In this document: positions 8,459 through 16,953 of the stretch, in pieces
How the letters are laid out: every line of letters starts with the position of its first letter
Position numbering within the stretch: the stretch's first letter is position 1
NCBI GenBank assembly: GCA_963715055.1
Contig: CAVQRB010000002.1
Coordinates: forward strand, 62,001-126,000
Origin: CAVQRB01 sp963715055
GTDB taxonomy: Bacteria; Pseudomonadota; Alphaproteobacteria; Rhodobacterales; Rhodobacteraceae
DNA: 64,000 nt
Direction: 5' to 3'
Program-made: the position numbers and the translations under genes
The notes under the pieces: model-generated
The model's database searches: none
What the model saw: the letters and a program-made list of their open reading frames with translations, nothing else
Told to the model about the DNA's origin: nothing

Positions 8459-9691
8459 ATGAAACTCAAGGACGTCGAGGTCATCGTCACCGCTCCCCCG
8501 CCACCGGGCTGGGGGGGGCGCTACTTCATTTTCGTCAAGGTGACGACGGATGACGGGATAACGGGCTGGGGCGAGTGCTATGCTGCATCCGTCGGCCCCA
8601 AGGCGATGACGGCCGTGATCGAGGACGTATTCTACCGCCACATGGCGGGCGAAAACCCCGAAAACATCGAGCTGATGTTCCGCCGGGCCTATTCCAGCGG
8701 CTTCACGCAGCGCCCGGACCTGACGGTGATGGGGGCCTTCTCGGGGCTCGAAATCGCCTGCTGGGACATTCTCGGCAAGGCACGGGGCCGCCCCGTCTAC
8801 GCCCTGCTCGGCGGGCGCATGAACGAGCGCATACGCGCCTATACCTATCTCTACCCGCTGCCCCATCACGATATGGGCAAGTTCTGGACCTCGCCCGATA
8901 TGGCCGCCGAATGTGCCGTGGAGATGGTCAAAAAGGGCTACACGGCGGTCAAGTTCGACCCCGCGGGCCCCTATACGATGCGCGGCGGGCATATGCCCGC
9001 GATGTCCGACATCTCGCTTTCCGTGGCCTTCTGCAAGGCGATCCGCGAGGCCGTGGGCGACAAGGCCGATCTGCTTTTTGGCACGCATGGGCAATTCTCA
9101 ACCGCCGGTGCGATTCGTCTTGGTCAGGCGATCGAGCCTTATTCGCCGCTCTGGTTCGAAGAACCGATCCCGCCCGACAATGTCGCCGAAATGGCCAAGG
9201 TGGCACAGGCCGTGCGCATCCCCGTCGCGACCGGCGAGCGGCTCTCGACCAAGGCCGAGTTCGCGCCGCTGCTGCGCGCAGGTGCCGCCACGATCCTGCA
9301 ACCGGCACTGGGACGCGCCGGGGGCATCTGGGAGACGAAGAAGATTGCGGCATTGGCCGAAGTCTACAACGCGCAGATGTCGCCGCATGTCTACTGCGGG
9401 CCGCTGGAATGGGCCGCGAGCGTACATCTGACAGCCTCGATTCCGAATGTGCTCTTCTGCGAGACCATCGAGACACCGTTCCACGATGCGCTCATCAAGG
9501 GCGGCATGCGGGTCGAGGACGGGTTCATGACACCGCCCGAAGGCCCCGGCCTCGGCATCGAGATCGACGAGGCGCTGGCGCGCGCGCATCCCTTTACCGG
9601 TGACGGGCTGCATCTGCAGATGCAGGAAGCCCCCTGCGACTACGCCAACGGCAATGCCTTTCAGGGAGGCGCACCGGCCCCGACGGAGTAA
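8459..9691 (+). CDS. Mandelate racemase/muconate lactonizing enzyme family dehydratase
   Basis: A 410-residue enolase-superfamily enzyme of the sugar-acid dehydratase type. The N-terminal capping domain (residues 1-~130, ending in ALLGGRMNERIRAY) is followed by a TIM barrel with KFDPAGP (near 165), a metal-ligand Glu in WFEEPIPPDN (near 233), TGERLSTKAEF (near 258), QPALGRAGGIWE and SPHVYCGPLEWAAS (near 310) with a candidate catalytic His. This pattern fits the galactonate/gluconate dehydratase branch, but its substrate is unassigned. An SD-like GGAGG lies upstream of the ATG. It ends the plus-strand cluster, converging on the RraA gene. Confidence 0.85.
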   Translation: MKLKDVEVIVTAPPPPGWGGRYFIFVKVTTDDGITGWGECYAASVGPKAMTAVIEDVFYRHMAGENPENIELMFRRAYSSGFTQRPDLTVMGAFSGLEIACWDILGKARGRPVYALLGGRMNERIRAYTYLYPLPHHDMGKFWTSPDMAAECAVEMVKKGYTAVKFDPAGPYTMRGGHMPAMSDISLSVAFCKAIREAVGDKADLLFGTHGQFSTAGAIRLGQAIEPYSPLWFEEPIPPDNVAEMAKVAQAVRIPVATGERLSTKAEFAPLLRAGAATILQPALGRAGGIWETKKIAALAEVYNAQMSPHVYCGPLEWAASVHLTASIPNVLFCETIETPFHDALIKGGMRVEDGFMTPPEGPGLGIEIDEALARAHPFTGDGLHLQMQEAPCDYANGNAFQGGAPAPTE

Positions 9692-9697
9692 CGCGGA

Positions 9698-9715
9698 TTA
9701 AAGCGCTCGCTTTAG
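9698..9715. repeat. Short inverted repeat between convergent genes
   Basis: TAAAGCG and CGCTTTA form perfect 7-bp arms around a 2-bp centre in the 48 bp between the stop of the enolase-family gene and the stop of the RraA gene. There is no T-run, so it is a poor intrinsic terminator. The sequence resembles LacI-family operator half-sites with a central GC-type core, but no promoter-proximal position is evident. Confidence 0.4.
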
Positions 9716-9739
9716 GAGGCCTGCACCCCGGTCGCGACC

Positions 9740-10434
9740 TCAGGTGCGCGCCTTCTCGAATGCAGCCCACGCCACTTCGAATGCCTCGAAGCCGATTTCC
9801 TTGTCCTTTACCGCATCGAGGACGATCTTCTCCGAGGCGAAAAGCCGCCCGATCGCCTGTTCCAGCCGCGGCAGAACTTCCTGCGGGATCACCACCGCCC
9901 CATGCCGGTCAGCATGGACAAGCGCGCCCGGCGAAACCGAAAGGCCGAAGACGTTCACCGGTTCATCATAGTCGATCACATGCACGAAGCCATGGCTCGG
10001 CCCGATCGACCCCGCCACCACCGGAAAGCCGTCCGGCAGTCGCCCAGATCCCGCATCACCCCGTCGGTCAACGCGCCCGCCAGCCCGAAGGCCTTGTGGA
10101 TATTTGTATTCACCTCGCCCCAATAGGCGCCGATGGCATGGGGGACATCGAGGTCCTGCACCACGGCAACGGCGGGGCGCGGCCCCTCGGCCATGTAGCG
10201 GTAATACCCCATCCGCCGCGCCCGGATCACCTCGGGCGGTTCGGTGGCAGGCGTCAGAGCGCGAATGCGAGCGGTGCGGGCATAGCCCACCATCGCGCCG
10301 CCGTCGGGCGCGGAGCAGAGCATTGTGCCTCGGGTGAAATCAGCGAACCCGCGCTTGCCTTGCGCCACTTCGATGGCGTTGCAAACCGTGGGCGTATCGA
10401 CGCGGCGCAGCAGGGACAGCAGCGAGGTCTCCAT
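9740..10434 (-). pseudogene. RraA-family aldolase/decarboxylase-like protein, frameshifted
   Basis: The product is an RraA-fold protein. This family includes 4-hydroxy-4-methyl-2-oxoglutarate (HMG/CHA) aldolases as well as the RNase E inhibitor RraA. The N-terminal part (from the ATG at 10434) runs through GALTDGVMRDLGD, which carries the conserved Arg-Asp pair; the rest (PDGFPVVAGS through GALVHADRHGAVVIP) is in another frame. Joining them requires one extra base near 10039 (GAC-CTG instead of GACTG). About 230 residues would result. Its start overlaps the stop of the MetE-like gene (TGATG). It is the last gene of the minus-strand operon. Either a true 1-bp deletion or a sequencing error. 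Confidence 0.8.
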
Positions 10435-11563
10435 CACCGTGCCCCTGCGAGAGCAGCACCTTCGGCGAGGCTGGCGAGCTTGGCATAGGCAATATCCGGG
10501 TCGACCGCACCGAAGCCCGCGAAGGTACCGAAGCCGCAATCCGAGCCCGCGATCACCCGCTCCTTGCCGACGATGGCGGTGAAGCGCTCGAGCCTTTGCG
10601 CCACGACTTCGGGGTGTTCGACGAAATTGGTGGTGGTGTCGACGACACCAGGCACCAGCACCTTGTCGTCGGGAATATCGGCGCGGCGGTCGCGGAACAC
10701 GGTCCATTCATGGGCGTGGCGCGGGTTCGAGGTTTCGAAGAGAACGTAGCGCGCCTTCGCCGACATGAGCGTGTCGAAGACCTTCTCCATCCCGATGTCG
10801 CAGACATGCGGGCCCTCGTAATTGCCCCAGCAGATGTGGATGCGCACCCGCTCCTGCGGCACATTCGCCAGCGCATGGTTCAGCGCCTCCACATGGGCCT
10901 GGCGGCGATCTTGACGAATTCCGCATCGCTGAGGTCGGCAAAGAGCATGTGTCGCGACAGCGCCAGATCGGGGCAATCCAGTTGCAGATCGAGACCGGCG
11001 GCGACGATCGTCTCGTATTCCGCGCGCATGGCATCCGCGAGGGCGGCAAGATAGGCGTCGCGGGTCTTGTAGTAGTCGTTCTGAAGAAAGAGCGAGATCA
11101 CTCCGGGGCTCGCCGCGTTCATGAAGCCTCTTTCCGCTCCATGCTCCGCCATCGCGGCCTTGAGATTGGCGATGTCCTTCTGCAACTCGCCCTGCCCCTT
11201 CGAGCGCACCTCGCCGGTGCACATGGGGCGCGCATATTTCGGGGTGCCGCCTTCTTCCGCGAGACGTTTGAGAAAGCTCGGGAACTGCTTGAGATCTGCG
11301 GGCGGATTGCGCGGGCTGTCGCCGGAAAAGCCGGTGTAGCGGTCCTTGACGTAAGTCGCATATGAAATCTTCGAGGTTTCCCCGTCGCTCACGATATCGA
11401 CGCCCGCCGCGACCTGCTTGCGAACGGTTTCCGAAACGGCCTGTGTCATGCATTCGTCAAAAGCCGCGGTGTTGAAGGGCGCGTCCTTTTCTCGGGCAAA
11501 GATGAAATCGACGACTTTCTGACTGCGTGGCAAGCTGCCGACATGGGTAGTTTGGAGAACCAT
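10434..11563 (-). pseudogene. Stand-alone MetE C-terminal-like zinc methyltransferase, frameshifted
   Basis: About 376 residues of the cobalamin-independent methionine synthase C-terminal barrel, which transfers alkyl groups to a zinc-bound thiolate; epoxyalkane:coenzyme M transferase belongs to the same family. The N-terminus TTHVGSLPRSQ is the family hallmark. The zinc ligands are all present: the His-x-Cys in RIHICWGNYEG, the Glu in LFETSNPRH and the Cys in GSDCGFGTF. A single missing base near 10901 breaks the frame after LSDAEFVKIAA; restoring it gives continuous AAQAHVEALNHAL. No N-terminal MetE domain exists, so this is not a full methionine synthase. Acceptor and donor unknown. Confidence 0.8.
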
Positions 11564-11580
11564 TTTTTGTCTACTTTCTC

Positions 11581-12594
11581 TTAATTCAAGCGTTGGAAAC
11601 GGCCTTGATGCCAACCCCAGTAAAATCGGCAATCTGGCGGAGCCGTCGGATCCTGACAGACGGCGAGGCGGCCTGTGATCTGGACAAGATCGAGCCCATT
11701 GCTGGCCCGCACGATCCCGGCGGAAGCGGCGTATACCTGCTCGGGCGTGCCGCGCCATGCCCCGGTCAGGAAGGTTTCCACAAGGCATTGCGCGGCGCCG
11801 CAGACCGGTTGCGGCATGGGCGAGCCGCAGTCGATGGCGCCCCACCAGATCACCACGTCGAGGCGCCCGTCCCCGTCGATATTTGCGATCATGAGGTGGC
11901 CGGGCCCCAGTGTGACGGGGTCGCGGCCACAAACCTGTCTGACGTGGCTATAAGCGACCTCGACCATTGCGTCGTTCTGGGGCACAGGAGTTTGCGGCAA
12001 AGGGCTTTGCGGCGCGGGCGGGGCTGGCGGCGGCGTGACAGCGGCAGGGGCCGGAGCCCAGCCCATTCCGATGTCGCGGAACTTGCTTTCGCAGAATGCG
12101 ATCAGTTGCATCCACGAACTCTGGAGACCGGCGGTCGGCACATAGAACCGCCCGACCAGGCTTTCCGCCTGCACGCTCTCGGCCTGCAAGAACGCGGCAA
12201 AGAACGGGTCGGTCGCGGCGAGCTGCACCACCCAGGCGTCATCGAAATAATCGAAGGTGACGGGGGGCAAGCGGTAGGCCAGCTCACCTATCACGATGCT
12301 GACTTCGCGGGTCTCATTGCCCAACTCGTTCTGCGGCGCACCCAGCAGGGTCTTGGCAAAGCGCATCTGCACCACGCCTGGCGGTGTAACCATGGCATGC
12401 ATATCCTGCGGACCACGCCAGTCAGGCCGCATCGGCGAGCGTTCGCCGCAGGACAGGGCGATGGAGAGATCGGGTAGGGTCGCCGTGCCGAAGAAGAAAT
12501 CGCCATTGTCGTAGCTGCCGGGTATCCAGACCTGCTGTGCCGTGGCGGTGAGCGGCCAGAGCGCGAGCAGAAGGGCTACGATCAGCCTTTCCAT
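11581..12594 (-). CDS. Secreted protein of unknown function with Pro-rich linker
   Basis: A 337-residue protein with a clear signal peptide (MERLIVALLLALWPLTATAQ). The N-terminal half (to ~180) has no recognised domain, a Pro/Ala-rich linker spans about 183-208, and the C-terminal part has several cysteines and an IANIDGDGRLDVVIWWG segment resembling FG-GAP/VCBS or EF-hand-like calcium loops. It overlaps the end of the cupin gene by 13 bp and lies 17 bp before the MetE-like gene, so it is transcribed with the catabolic operon. I recognise no family. A periplasmic role accompanying the ABC importer is possible but unsupported. Confidence 0.65.
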   Translation of the reverse strand: MERLIVALLLALWPLTATAQQVWIPGSYDNGDFFFGTATLPDLSIALSCGERSPMRPDWRGPQDMHAMVTPPGVVQMRFAKTLLGAPQNELGNETREVSIVIGELAYRLPPVTFDYFDDAWVVQLAATDPFFAAFLQAESVQAESLVGRFYVPTAGLQSSWMQLIAFCESKFRDIGMGWAPAPAAVTPPPAPPAPQSPLPQTPVPQNDAMVEVAYSHVRQVCGRDPVTLGPGHLMIANIDGDGRLDVVIWWGAIDCGSPMPQPVCGAAQCLVETFLTGAWRGTPEQVYAASAGIVRASNGLDLVQITGRLAVCQDPTAPPDCRFYWGWHQGRFQRLN

Positions 12595-13565
12595 GTCGGC
12601 CCTGCCGGATCATCCGTCGCCACGATGTGGAACAGCGAGGCCTCGCCGGTCATCGACGGCACCGCGGTGTGCATCACGCCAGCAGGCACCGAGGCCGTAT
12701 CGCCGGGGTTCAGGGTGATTTCGCCGCGCTCCGCCGCGGTCTCGCCGTCCCAGATCAACTTCCAGTAGCCGCGCATCGGCATCAGCACCGAAGGACGGTC
12801 GTGCTGGTGCAGGTCGGGGGTCGAAGACCCGCGCGTCAGGAACCCGACCTCGAAGCCGGGCCGGTCGCGGATCATGCCGGTTTCACCGATCACCAGTGCG
12901 GGTTTGTGCTGCGCCAGCGCCATCATGTCGTGATAGCGCCGCACGCCCATGCCCACGACCTCCGCCGGGGTCATCTCCGGATAGTCCTGCAGCTGCGCCT
13001 CGGTCAGAAGCGGCATCGGTTTCACGCCTTCGGGCAGGCTCTGTCCCTTCTTGCTGTCATAAAGCTTGCCGTTCTCACCCAGGACCAGACCGTGATCGCG
13101 TGCGTCCTCGATCACCTGCGGCGCCCAGATCACGCCGCCGCCCGCATCGTCTCCGCCCAGCACCGCCATGATCATCCCGTAGTCGGTGCCGATGTTCTCG
13201 AACCCGCGGAAGATGCCGGTGGGAATGTTGATGATGTCGCCCTCTTCCAGAACAACCTCGCCCGCCGTTCCGCGCCGCCCCCAGAAAAAGCGCCAGCGGC
13301 CCTTGAGCACGAAGAAGACCTCCGCCGTGCGGTGGCTGTGCAGGCTGTTGCGGCATTTCGGCGGCTGGCCCGCCGCCCCGATGTTGAAGCCATGCGGGAT
13401 GGAGATGTGGACATGCTGATCAGGGCTTTCCGACACACCGCCGCCGATGATCGTGAAGTTCTCCTTCTGGTCGGAACCGGGCGTATGGGCATCGATGAAA
13501 GCGGTCTTGCAAGGCTTCAGATCGCCGTAGCGCACGATGCGGCTTTCCATGTCAGCGGGGGTCAT
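12582..13565 (-). CDS. Double-cupin domain protein
   Basis: A 327-residue bicupin. Cupin 1 (about residues 60-140) has the metal motif His-Ser-His-x3-Glu in SLHSHRTAEVFFV and a G-D-I-I-N-I-P second motif. Cupin 2 (about 230-310) has LHQHDRPSVLMPMRG and VPAGVMHTAV, so both sites could bind metal. Bicupins include gentisate and other dioxygenases, oxalate decarboxylase and sugar isomerases; the substrate here is not assignable. It starts 1 bp from the stop of the split-barrel gene and overlaps the next gene by 13 bp, so it is an integral operon member. Confidence 0.82.
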   Translation of the reverse strand: MTPADMESRIVRYGDLKPCKTAFIDAHTPGSDQKENFTIIGGGVSESPDQHVHISIPHGFNIGAAGQPPKCRNSLHSHRTAEVFFVLKGRWRFFWGRRGTAGEVVLEEGDIINIPTGIFRGFENIGTDYGMIMAVLGGDDAGGGVIWAPQVIEDARDHGLVLGENGKLYDSKKGQSLPEGVKPMPLLTEAQLQDYPEMTPAEVVGMGVRRYHDMMALAQHKPALVIGETGMIRDRPGFEVGFLTRGSSTPDLHQHDRPSVLMPMRGYWKLIWDGETAAERGEITLNPGDTASVPAGVMHTAVPSMTGEASLFHIVATDDPAGPTWKG

Positions 13566-13566
13566 G

Positions 13567-14199
13567 TCAGGTCTCTTTCTGGTTCAGTTGGCTGTAGGCT
13601 TCGGTCAGTTCAGCCTCGAGTTCTGCATTGCGAGCCTCGAGCCGTTCGATCTCGGGTCCCACGAGCGCCGCAAGTTCGCCGGTATCGAAACGGGGCGCGA
13701 TGAATTGCGGGCAATTCCAGTCGAAGGCAGCGACGCGAATCGTGATCAGCCGTTCGACGCGGCCTTCGCCTGGGGTGGTCAGCATGGCCGCGAGGTCGGC
13801 TTCTGCCTCGGCTTCGACGAGCGCCGCGTGGCCGAGCAGCTTGAGCCGCGCCTTGCGGGCGTAATCCATCGCGAAGATCGACACCCGGTCGTCGCCTTTG
13901 AGGTTGCCCGTGGTCACATATTGCCGGTTACCGCGATAGTCCGCGAAACCGATCGTCGTCGGGTTCAGCACCTTGATGAACCCCGCAGGCCCGCCGCGAT
14001 GCTGGATGTAGGGCCAGCCGGTCTCCGAAACGGTGGACATGTAGATCGAGGTCCGCGACGTCAGAAAAGCTGTCTCTTCCGCGCCGAGGCCCTCGGGCGC
14101 CGGACGCGCGGCCATCTTTGCATATGCATTTCGTGAGCCGCGCGCTTTTTGCTCGGCCTGCACCGATGGTGTGAACATCAAGCTGCCGAACTGCTCCAT
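13567..14199 (-). CDS. Pyridoxamine 5'-phosphate oxidase-family (FMN split-barrel) protein
   Basis: A 210-residue protein. Residues ~40-160 form the PNPOx-like split barrel: PYIQHRGGPAGFIKVL and ADYRGNRQYVTTGNL are the characteristic strands that bind FMN or heme. The C-terminal ~30 residues (IERLEARNAELEAELTEAY) predict a short coiled coil, suggesting dimerisation or partner binding. This group of PNPOx-like proteins is generally not the vitamin B6 enzyme. It is 3 bp from the upstream SnoaL-type gene and 1 bp from the bicupin, so these are probably expressed together. Confidence 0.8.
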   Translation of the reverse strand: MEQFGSLMFTPSVQAEQKARGSRNAYAKMAARPAPEGLGAEETAFLTSRTSIYMSTVSETGWPYIQHRGGPAGFIKVLNPTTIGFADYRGNRQYVTTGNLKGDDRVSIFAMDYARKARLKLLGHAALVEAEAEADLAAMLTTPGEGRVERLITIRVAAFDWNCPQFIAPRFDTGELAALVGPEIERLEARNAELEAELTEAYSQLNQKET

Positions 14200-14202
14200 A
14201 GC

Positions 14203-15171
14203 CTATCCAGTCTGCAACAGGATCTGTTTCCAGATCGTGGTTTCATCGTAGATCACATATTCCCGACGCAGCCCCCAGGGGCCGAATTCCGCATGGCAGA
14301 TACCCAGCACATAGACCTCCGCCCCGGTCGGTGTGCCAAACGCCCCCCAGCCGGAATGCCTGCCATGCAGCGACCAGCGCAGGGCCGCGCGCGGCGGCAT
14401 CATGGGGTCCTCGCGCCCGATCACATGGTCGATCCGGAACACAGCATCCGGGAAGGACGCCCGCAGCCCCATCCAGAACTGGTCCACGTCGCCGTGACTG
14501 TGGCCCGTCACGCCACCGGGATATTCCACCTGGACCGCCCGATCATATTCCACCGGAATCGCCGCCATATCGGCCCCCATGATCCGGGTCAGGATATCGG
14601 CGTATTTCGCGCCCCATGCGTTGTCGTTGCCGCGCCCCTTGTAGGGTCCCGGCTTGTCGGTGGCAGGGGTCAAGGGCTTGACGCAATGCTCCGGCCCACC
14701 TTCCTTCTCGATGAGATCGGCGGCATAGGCCTTGGGATCTACACCCAGTTGCCGCACGATCGCGCCCTGGTCGCGGATCAGCCATTCGTCGTTGATCTGA
14801 TTCTCGATGGCATGGCAATCGGCGAGGATCCGGTAGGTCAGCCGCTTGCCCGTGGCCTTGCCATAGACCCCGTCGCGGGCATGGGTCGCGGTGCTGAGCA
14901 GGCGGTGCGAGGAGAGCATCCCCTCCTCCGGCGTGCCGCACCAGATCACGTCCTCGCCCAGAAGCGTGCGGTCGGGAAACTCCGCCAGCGTCGCCATCGT
15001 GGCGCCGATCACCTTTTGGTTGCCGATCACGACGGAAGCAGGTGAGCGCACCACGATGTCGTCGGAGTAGTACCGGTGCAGCGTGGCGATGCCGCGGTCC
15101 TCCCAGATTTCCTTGGTGATCCCGATGATGTAGTCGGGGAAGTCCTTGAACTTCTGATCGAAGCCTTTCAT
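14203..15171 (-). CDS. SnoaL/NTF2-fold protein (ester-cyclase-like), operon copy 1
   Basis: A 322-residue protein with two apparent NTF2/SnoaL-like halves (residues ~1-150 and ~190-320). The first half ends in NDEWLIRDQGAIVRQLGVDP, which matches the pattern [ND]-x-W-[LV]-x2-D-x6-Q-[LI]-G-[VI]-D shared with the other two SnoaL-type proteins of this operon. The frame extends further upstream, but the ATG at 15171 overlaps the LacI stop (ATGA) and begins the domain. SnoaL-fold proteins catalyse cyclisations, isomerisations and hydrolyses of small polar compounds; the reaction here is unknown. Confidence 0.75.
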   Translation of the reverse strand: MKGFDQKFKDFPDYIIGITKEIWEDRGIATLHRYYSDDIVVRSPASVVIGNQKVIGATMATLAEFPDRTLLGEDVIWCGTPEEGMLSSHRLLSTATHARDGVYGKATGKRLTYRILADCHAIENQINDEWLIRDQGAIVRQLGVDPKAYAADLIEKEGGPEHCVKPLTPATDKPGPYKGRGNDNAWGAKYADILTRIMGADMAAIPVEYDRAVQVEYPGGVTGHSHGDVDQFWMGLRASFPDAVFRIDHVIGREDPMMPPRAALRWSLHGRHSGWGAFGTPTGAEVYVLGICHAEFGPWGLRREYVIYDETTIWKQILLQTG

Positions 15172-16184
15172 GGCGCGGTTCCTTGCGGTTTGCGGGCAGA
15201 CCCGCGGATCATCAGCGGACCGTCGATGGCGACGCGCTTCGGTGTCCTGTCGTCCTCGTCGAGCCTTGCCATCAGCACATCGACCGTCGCCGCCACCATC
15301 CGGTTGGCAGGCTGGCGCACGGTGGTCAGATCGTAGCTCGGCCATTTCGAAAGGGTCACATCGTCATAACCGACGACGGAGACATCCAGCGGCACCCTAA
15401 GTCCGAGCTCGAACCGCAACACATCCATAACGGCGAAGGCCATGTGATCGTTGGCCACGAACACCGCATCCGGGCGCTCGGGGCCGCCGAACATGTCCCG
15501 CGCCGCCTGTTTGGCGGTCTCAAAGTCGAAATTGCCCAATCCGCGCGCAAAGAGGCTGTGGCCTGCCGCCTTGAGGCCAGCCATGAAACCCGCCTCCCGG
15601 TCGATCTGCGTCGATGCCCCTTCCCAGCCTGCGATATGGCCGATCCGCCGGTGCCCGCCGGCGATCAGGAAGTCGGCCAGCTTGCGCCCCCCCGCCACAT
15701 TGTCGGAGGTCACGGAACTGAGCCGGTCGTCATACTGGTGCCGGTTGAAGAGAACCATTGGGATGCCGAGCCCGTCGCAGCGTTTGGTCAGGTCGTTCGA
15801 CAGACCCACCGAAGCCGCGATGATCCCGTCCACCTGATAATCGAGCAACTCGTCGATCACCGACTGCGTTGCATCGCTGTCATTGGACGCCATGAACACG
15901 AGCACATGGTAGCCCTTGGCCTGCAAGGCCTTCGACAGCCGTTCGATGGCTTCGGGATAGAACTGGTTTTCGAGATAGGCGACCACAAGCCCGATGATCC
16001 GGCTGCGCCCGGTGTTCATGGCGCGTGCGAGCATGTTGGGCCGGTACCCCAGGGCCGCTGCCGCCTTTCGCACCTTGGTGGCGGTCGTCTTGCTGACCGA
16101 GGCTCCGGGCGTGAAGACGCGGCTCACCGCCGAGCGGCTCACACCCGCCCTTTCGGCCACGTCCAGCGATGTCACCTTGCCCAT
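15168..16184 (-). CDS. LacI-family transcriptional regulator
   Basis: A 338-residue repressor: helix-turn-helix at residues 4-25 (VTSLDVAERAGVSRSAVSRV), hinge YRPNMLARAMNTGRS, then a periplasmic-binding-like effector domain (IIGLVVAYLENQFYPEAIE, SVVGYDDVTLSKWPSYDLTT). The latter typically binds a sugar or other small ligand. It sits inside the minus-strand operon, 7 bp after the SDR gene and overlapping the next gene by 4 bp. It is therefore probably autoregulated with the operon; the palindrome at 24746-24767 is its most likely operator. Confidence 0.92.
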   Translation of the reverse strand: MGKVTSLDVAERAGVSRSAVSRVFTPGASVSKTTATKVRKAAAALGYRPNMLARAMNTGRSRIIGLVVAYLENQFYPEAIERLSKALQAKGYHVLVFMASNDSDATQSVIDELLDYQVDGIIAASVGLSNDLTKRCDGLGIPMVLFNRHQYDDRLSSVTSDNVAGGRKLADFLIAGGHRRIGHIAGWEGASTQIDREAGFMAGLKAAGHSLFARGLGNFDFETAKQAARDMFGGPERPDAVFVANDHMAFAVMDVLRFELGLRVPLDVSVVGYDDVTLSKWPSYDLTTVRQPANRMVAATVDVLMARLDEDDRTPKRVAIDGPLMIRGSARKPQGTAP

Positions 16185-16191
16185 CCGCCCC

Positions 16192-16953
16192 TCACCCCGC
16201 CGTCCAGCCGCCGTCGATCAGCATCGACGTGCCCGTCACCATCGCCGAGGCGTCCGAGGCGAGAAAGAGGGCCGCTCCCATGATATCCTCCACTTCGCCG
16301 ACGCGCGGCAGCTTGATCTTCTCCATGATCCAGGCCAGCCGCTCGGGATTATCCAGCGTCACCGCCGACAAGGGCGTGCGGATGAAGGTCGGGCAGATCG
16401 TGTTGATCCGCACCCCTGCCTTGCCCCATTCAATGGCCATGGATTTGACCATCCCTTCCAGCGCATGTTTCGAGGCGCAATAGACCGCCCGGTCGATCCC
16501 GCCCACATGCCCCATCTGGCTGGAGATATGGATGATCGACCCGGGCCTGCCCGCAGACATCAACGCCTTCGCCGCACAAGCCGAAAGGAAATAGGCGCCA
16601 CGCAGGTTCACGTTCATCACCGCGTCGAAATCCTTTGGCGTGGTTTCGATCGCCGGGGAATGACGCGCGAGACCCGCCGAATTGATCACGATGTCGAAAG
16701 GTTCTGCAAAGGCCACCTCGAGTGCCGCGACATCGGTCTGGTCCAGCGGCAGCGCCTCCACCGACCAACCTTGCGCCGCCATCGCACCCGTGGACGCCGC
16801 AAGCGCCTCAGCCCGGCGCGCGGCACAGGCCACATGCGCCCCCGCCTCGGCCAGCGCCACGGCGCAGCCCAGACCAATGCCGGAGGAGGCCCCCGTCACC
16901 AATGCGCGTTTCCCGGTCAGATCGAAGGAAGGCGTCCTCGGCAAATCGCTCAC
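16192..16953 (-). CDS. SDR-family NAD(P)-dependent oxidoreductase
   Basis: A 253-residue classical short-chain dehydrogenase: cofactor motif TGASSGIGLG near residue 20, INSAG for the N-A-G motif, and active-site YCASKHALEG. The Ala-Cys-Ala-Ala-Arg-Arg sequence after beta-2 suggests NADP preference, which is weak evidence. It overlaps the upstream SnoaL-type gene by 4 bp. In this operon it would oxidise or reduce an alcohol/ketone intermediate; the substrate is not known. Confidence 0.9.
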   Translation of the reverse strand: MSDLPRTPSFDLTGKRALVTGASSGIGLGCAVALAEAGAHVACAARRAEALAASTGAMAAQGWSVEALPLDQTDVAALEVAFAEPFDIVINSAGLARHSPAIETTPKDFDAVMNVNLRGAYFLSACAAKALMSAGRPGSIIHISSQMGHVGGIDRAVYCASKHALEGMVKSMAIEWGKAGVRINTICPTFIRTPLSAVTLDNPERLAWIMEKIKLPRVGEVEDIMGAALFLASDASAMVTGTSMLIDGGWTAG

